Assembly (NCBI GenBank): GCA_030532575.1
Contig: JAUNKV010000001.1
Span: forward strand, 186,001-250,000
Source of the DNA: Propionibacteriaceae bacterium
GTDB lineage: Bacteria; Actinomycetota; Actinomycetes; Propionibacteriales; Propionibacteriaceae
DNA length: 64,000 nucleotides
Direction: 5' to 3'
The number at the start of each line of letters is the position of its first letter. The stretch's first letter is position 1. The notes beneath the pieces were generated by a model. The model was given only the letters and a program-made list of their open reading frames with translations. It had not been told where the DNA came from and searched no databases. A program made the translations under genes and the position numbers. Positions 61,775 through 64,000 of this stretch are shown piece by piece.

Positions 61775-63236
61775 GGCCGCCCAGACCCTGCTCGGCCTTC
61801 CAGGCGTGGTACTCCGCATCCAGCCTCCGACGGCGGGTCGCGGCCGGACGCTCGGTCTCCAGGCGCTGGTCCTCGCCCCGCCTGGCCAGCATCTCCGCCC
61901 CGGCCTCGATCTGGGGGCGGAAGTCGAACACGACGGCGTCCTCACCGCCGATGGCCACCGCATCCCCCTCCTCGGCCCCCAGCTTCAGCAGCTCATCCTC
62001 GACCCCCAACCGGTTGAGCCGATCCGCGAGATAGCCGACCGCCTCCGCATTGTTGAAGTCGGTCTGCCTGATCCAACGCTCCGGCTTGGCGCCGCGCACC
62101 CGCCACAACCAGCCACCCTCACCGTCGCCCTGCTGCACGATGGTGAAGGAGTCGTCACTGGCGGCCCGACCAACCGGCTTCGGCCGGAGCACCGGGCGCG
62201 GCTCGGGCCTCTCCTCCGCCAGCTGGGCGCGCCGGGCGGCCACGATCTCGGCCATCGCGAACCTCAGCTCATTCAGCCCCTGGCCGGTCTTGGTGGAGAT
62301 CTCGAAGACCCGGTGGCCGCGCTCCTCCAACTCCGGCCTGACCATCTCGGCCAGCACGGGCGCATCCGGCAGGTCCATCTTGTTCAGCGCGACCAACCGC
62401 ACCCGATCCTCCAGCCCGCCGTGGGCCGTGAGCTCTCCCTCGATGACATCGAGATCGCCGAGCGGCTCCCGACCCGGCTCCCAGGTCCCCAGGTCGATGA
62501 CGTGGACGATGGCCTGGCAGCGCTCGATGTGGCGCAGGAAATCGAACCCCAGGCCCCTGCCCTCGGAGGCCCCCTCGATCAGCCCCGGCACATCCGCGAC
62601 GGTGTAGGTCACCTCCCCGGCCACCACCACCCCCAGGTTCGGCACCAGGGTGGTGAACGGGTAGTCCGCGATCCTCGGCCGGGCCCGGGAGATCGCCGCG
62701 ATGAGCGAGGACTTCCCCGCCGACGGGAAACCCACCAGGCCGACATCGGCCAACACCTTCAGCTCCAGCTGGATCAGCCGGGACTGCCCCTCCTCACCCA
62801 GCAGGGCGAAACCGGGGGCCTTGCGCGCCGCGGTGGCCAGGGCCTCGTTGCCGAGTCCGCCCTTGCCCCCGACAGCGGCGACGAACTCATCGCCCACCTC
62901 GGTCAGGTCCGCCAGATGCTCCCCCGTCGTCGCATCGGAGACCACGGTGCCAGCAGGCACCGCCAGCACGACGTCCTTGCCCTTGGCCCCGTGCTGGTGG
63001 TCCCCCCGGCCGGGCTGCCCGTTGGTGGCCTTGCGCACCGACTGCCGGTGGTACTCCACCAGCGAGTTGAGGTTCTCGCTCACCTGCAGGATCACCGAGC
63101 CGCCGTCGCCGCCGTTGCCGCCGTCGGGACCGCCGAGCGGTTTGAACTTCTCGCGATGCACCGACGCGCAACCGTGGCCGCCGTTTCCGGCCTGGACGGT
63201 CAGCCTCACACGGTCGACGAAGGACGGGATGGCCAT
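61764..63236 (-). CDS. obgE: Obg-type GTPase
   Basis: Ribosome-assembly and stress GTPase, 490 residues. Glycine-rich Obg fold ([40 protein letters not shown]), GTPase domain with [26 protein letters not shown] and NKMDLPD, and a C-terminal OCT domain (~residues 370-450, [20 protein letters not shown]). ATG at 63236 has GGAGG upstream. It follows the rplU-rpmA pair, with a terminator hairpin in between. Confidence 0.95.
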   Translation of the reverse strand: MAIPSFVDRVRLTVQAGNGGHGCASVHREKFKPLGGPDGGNGGDGGSVILQVSENLNSLVEYHRQSVRKATNGQPGRGDHQHGAKGKDVVLAVPAGTVVSDATTGEHLADLTEVGDEFVAAVGGKGGLGNEALATAARKAPGFALLGEEGQSRLIQLELKVLADVGLVGFPSAGKSSLIAAISRARPRIADYPFTTLVPNLGVVVAGEVTYTVADVPGLIEGASEGRGLGFDFLRHIERCQAIVHVIDLGTWEPGREPLGDLDVIEGELTAHGGLEDRVRLVALNKMDLPDAPVLAEMVRPELEERGHRVFEISTKTGQGLNELRFAMAEIVAARRAQLAEERPEPRPVLRPKPVGRAASDDSFTIVQQGDGEGGWLWRVRGAKPERWIRQTDFNNAEAVGYLADRLNRLGVEDELLKLGAEEGDAVAIGGEDAVVFDFRPQIEAGAEMLARRGEDQRLETERPAATRRRRLDAEYHAWKAEQGLGGHEG

Positions 63237-63268
63237 GCTTTCCTCCTGGATGAGGGATGGAAGACGAA

Positions 63269-63304
63269 AGCGACGGGCCCACCACAAGAGGTAGGCCCGT
63301 CGCT
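63269..63304 (-). terminator. Terminator after rpmA
   Basis: Perfect 11-bp stem AGCGACGGGCC/GGCCCGTCGCT with a 14-nt loop; TTTCGTCTTCC follows on the minus strand. It lies 18 bp after the rpmA stop and 33 bp before the obgE start, so obgE depends on read-through or its own promoter. Confidence 0.8.
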
Positions 63305-63321
63305 CGTGCTCAGGTCGAGGA

Positions 63322-63579
63322 TCAGGCCTCGACCGGAGCGATGCTGACGACGCGGCGACCGCGCTTGACCCCGAAGGTCACGTGGCCGGCAGCGAGGGCG
63401 AACAGGGTGTCGTCGCCACCACGACCGACGTTGTCGCCGGGGTGGAAATGGGTGCCGTGCTGGCGCACGAGGATCTCCCCGGCACCGACCAGCTGTCCGC
63501 CGAAGCGCTTCACACCGAGGCGCTGGGCGTTGGAGTCACGACCGTTCCGCGTCGAGGACGCGCCCTTCTTGTGTGCCAT
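63322..63579 (-). CDS. rpmA: 50S ribosomal protein L27
   Basis: 85 residues: [28 protein letters not shown] and IIVRQ-like [27 protein letters not shown], full-length bL27 without the N-terminal cleavage extension of Firmicutes. ATG at 63579, 12 bp after rplU. Confidence 0.97.
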   Translation of the reverse strand: MAHKKGASSTRNGRDSNAQRLGVKRFGGQLVGAGEILVRQHGTHFHPGDNVGRGGDDTLFALAAGHVTFGVKRGRRVVSIAPVEA

Positions 63580-63591
63580 TGTGTTGCTACC

Positions 63592-63900
63592 TCAGTTCTT
63601 GATGTCGGTGACCTTGACCTGGGTGTACCGCTGGCGGTGCCCCTGGCGCTTCTTGTAGCCGGTCTTGTTCTTGTACTTCAGGATCCGAATCTTCGGCCCC
63701 TTGGACAGACCAAGCACCTCAGCGGTCACCAAGACCTTGCCGAGGGCTTTGGCGTCGGAGGTCACGGTGTCGCCATCGACCAGCAGCAGCGGCTGCAGGT
63801 TGACGGTCTCGCCGACGCCTTCAGACACCAGGTCGATGTCGAGGATGTCGCCAACAGCCACCTTGTGCTGGCGTCCGCCACTGCGCACGATCGCGTACAC
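63592..63900 (-). CDS. rplU: 50S ribosomal protein L21
   Basis: 102 residues beginning (V)[17 protein letters not shown] and ending [24 protein letters not shown] at 63900 matches family length; an in-frame upstream start at 63927 would add nine residues and is less likely. First gene of rplU-rpmA. Confidence 0.95.
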   Translation of the reverse strand: MYAIVRSGGRQHKVAVGDILDIDLVSEGVGETVNLQPLLLVDGDTVTSDAKALGKVLVTAEVLGLSKGPKIRILKYKNKTGYKKRQGHRQRYTQVKVTDIKN

Positions 63901-63935
63901 GCCTGACCTACCTTCTTGGTTTCTCACGTCTGATT

Positions 63936-63960
63936 CCCCGGTAACCGTTGGGTTTCGGGG
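63936..63960 (-). promoter_or_regulatory. Hairpin in the rplU leader
   Basis: CCCCG-N15-CGGGG 35 bp before the rplU start, with inner AACC/GGTT pairing, on the mRNA-like strand. Possible L21-type autoregulatory leader; sequence upstream is cut by the window end, so the whole leader cannot be judged. Confidence 0.4.
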
Positions 63961-64000
63961 CTTGGCACCTGTCCACGCGCATGGGCATGGCTCAAAGCAC

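Noticed and set aside
1..64000. CRISPR arrays, rRNA genes, complete insertion sequences
   Set aside because: No spaced direct-repeat array, no rRNA-like sequence and no transposase gene was seen.

Overview
The window is high-GC chromosomal DNA (G/C-ending codons, frequent GTG starts, many 1-4 bp start/stop overlaps) from an actinobacterium. The comEA/comEC/holA block, a coproporphyrin-type haem pathway ending in HemQ, DtxR-like iron control and an Erm(X)-like methylase fit Propionibacteriales (a Propionibacteriaceae member such as an Arachnia/Cutibacterium relative). That placement is inference, not a database match.

Layout. 1-7.2 kb: lepA (partial) divergent from rpsT; a DUF1846 gene; then the leftward DNA-uptake block comEA-comEC-holA. 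7.3-14.2 kb: a secreted 5'-nucleotidase, a PfkB-type sugar kinase, a DUF4192 gene, a small membrane-anchored protein, a DMT-type transporter and an L,D-transpeptidase lipoprotein. 14.3-19.4 kb: a leftward operon of an SbcCD/YhaNO-like nuclease pair, a FetB-like permease and a YgjP-like metallopeptidase. 19.5-24.4 kb: an ArsR/MFS operon, L-serine dehydratase, a Gln/Pro-rich membrane protein and a membrane-anchored thioredoxin. 24.4-28.9 kb is accessory: a MarR-controlled operon (DsbA-like protein, deaminase, paired SMR exporters), an HxlR/quinone-reductase pair and an FMN reductase. tRNA-Ala copy 1 follows.

29-39.8 kb is a complete C5, coproporphyrin-dependent haem locus: leftward hemE-hemY-hemCD-hemB-hemL with coupled starts, and rightward hemA-hemH-hemQ. 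Facing hemQ is a second HemC-HemD fusion that has lost the HemC catalytic residues. 39.9-50.5 kb holds a lipoprotein with a PTS-rich linker, an MFS transporter, an iron-box-preceded methyltransferase/cupin operon, a MarR/MMPL exporter operon, a VanZ-RDD protein, a YdcF-like protein and a HEAT-like protein.

50.5-56.9 kb looks like the decayed remnant of an integrative element at the 3' end of tRNA-Ala copy 2. It carries an Erm rRNA methylase with an arrest-type leader peptide, a coupled AraC-type regulator, a GNAT acetyltransferase, a frameshifted DUF1772 gene, orphan small genes, an XRE/MFS pair and a truncated tyrosine-integrase N-terminus beside the tRNA. 57-64 kb is core: rplU-rpmA-obg-proB-(PQ-loop protein)-proA-(43-aa membrane protein)-nadD-rsfS-phosphatase, all leftward.

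Most notable signals: a 27-bp element at identical spacing before the comEA and DUF4192 starts; the degenerate HemCD paralogue; the MarR operon with matching operators; the iron box before the methyltransferase/cupin operon; and the Erm attenuator on an integrase-scarred tRNA island. No CRISPR array, rRNA or intact insertion sequence was seen.
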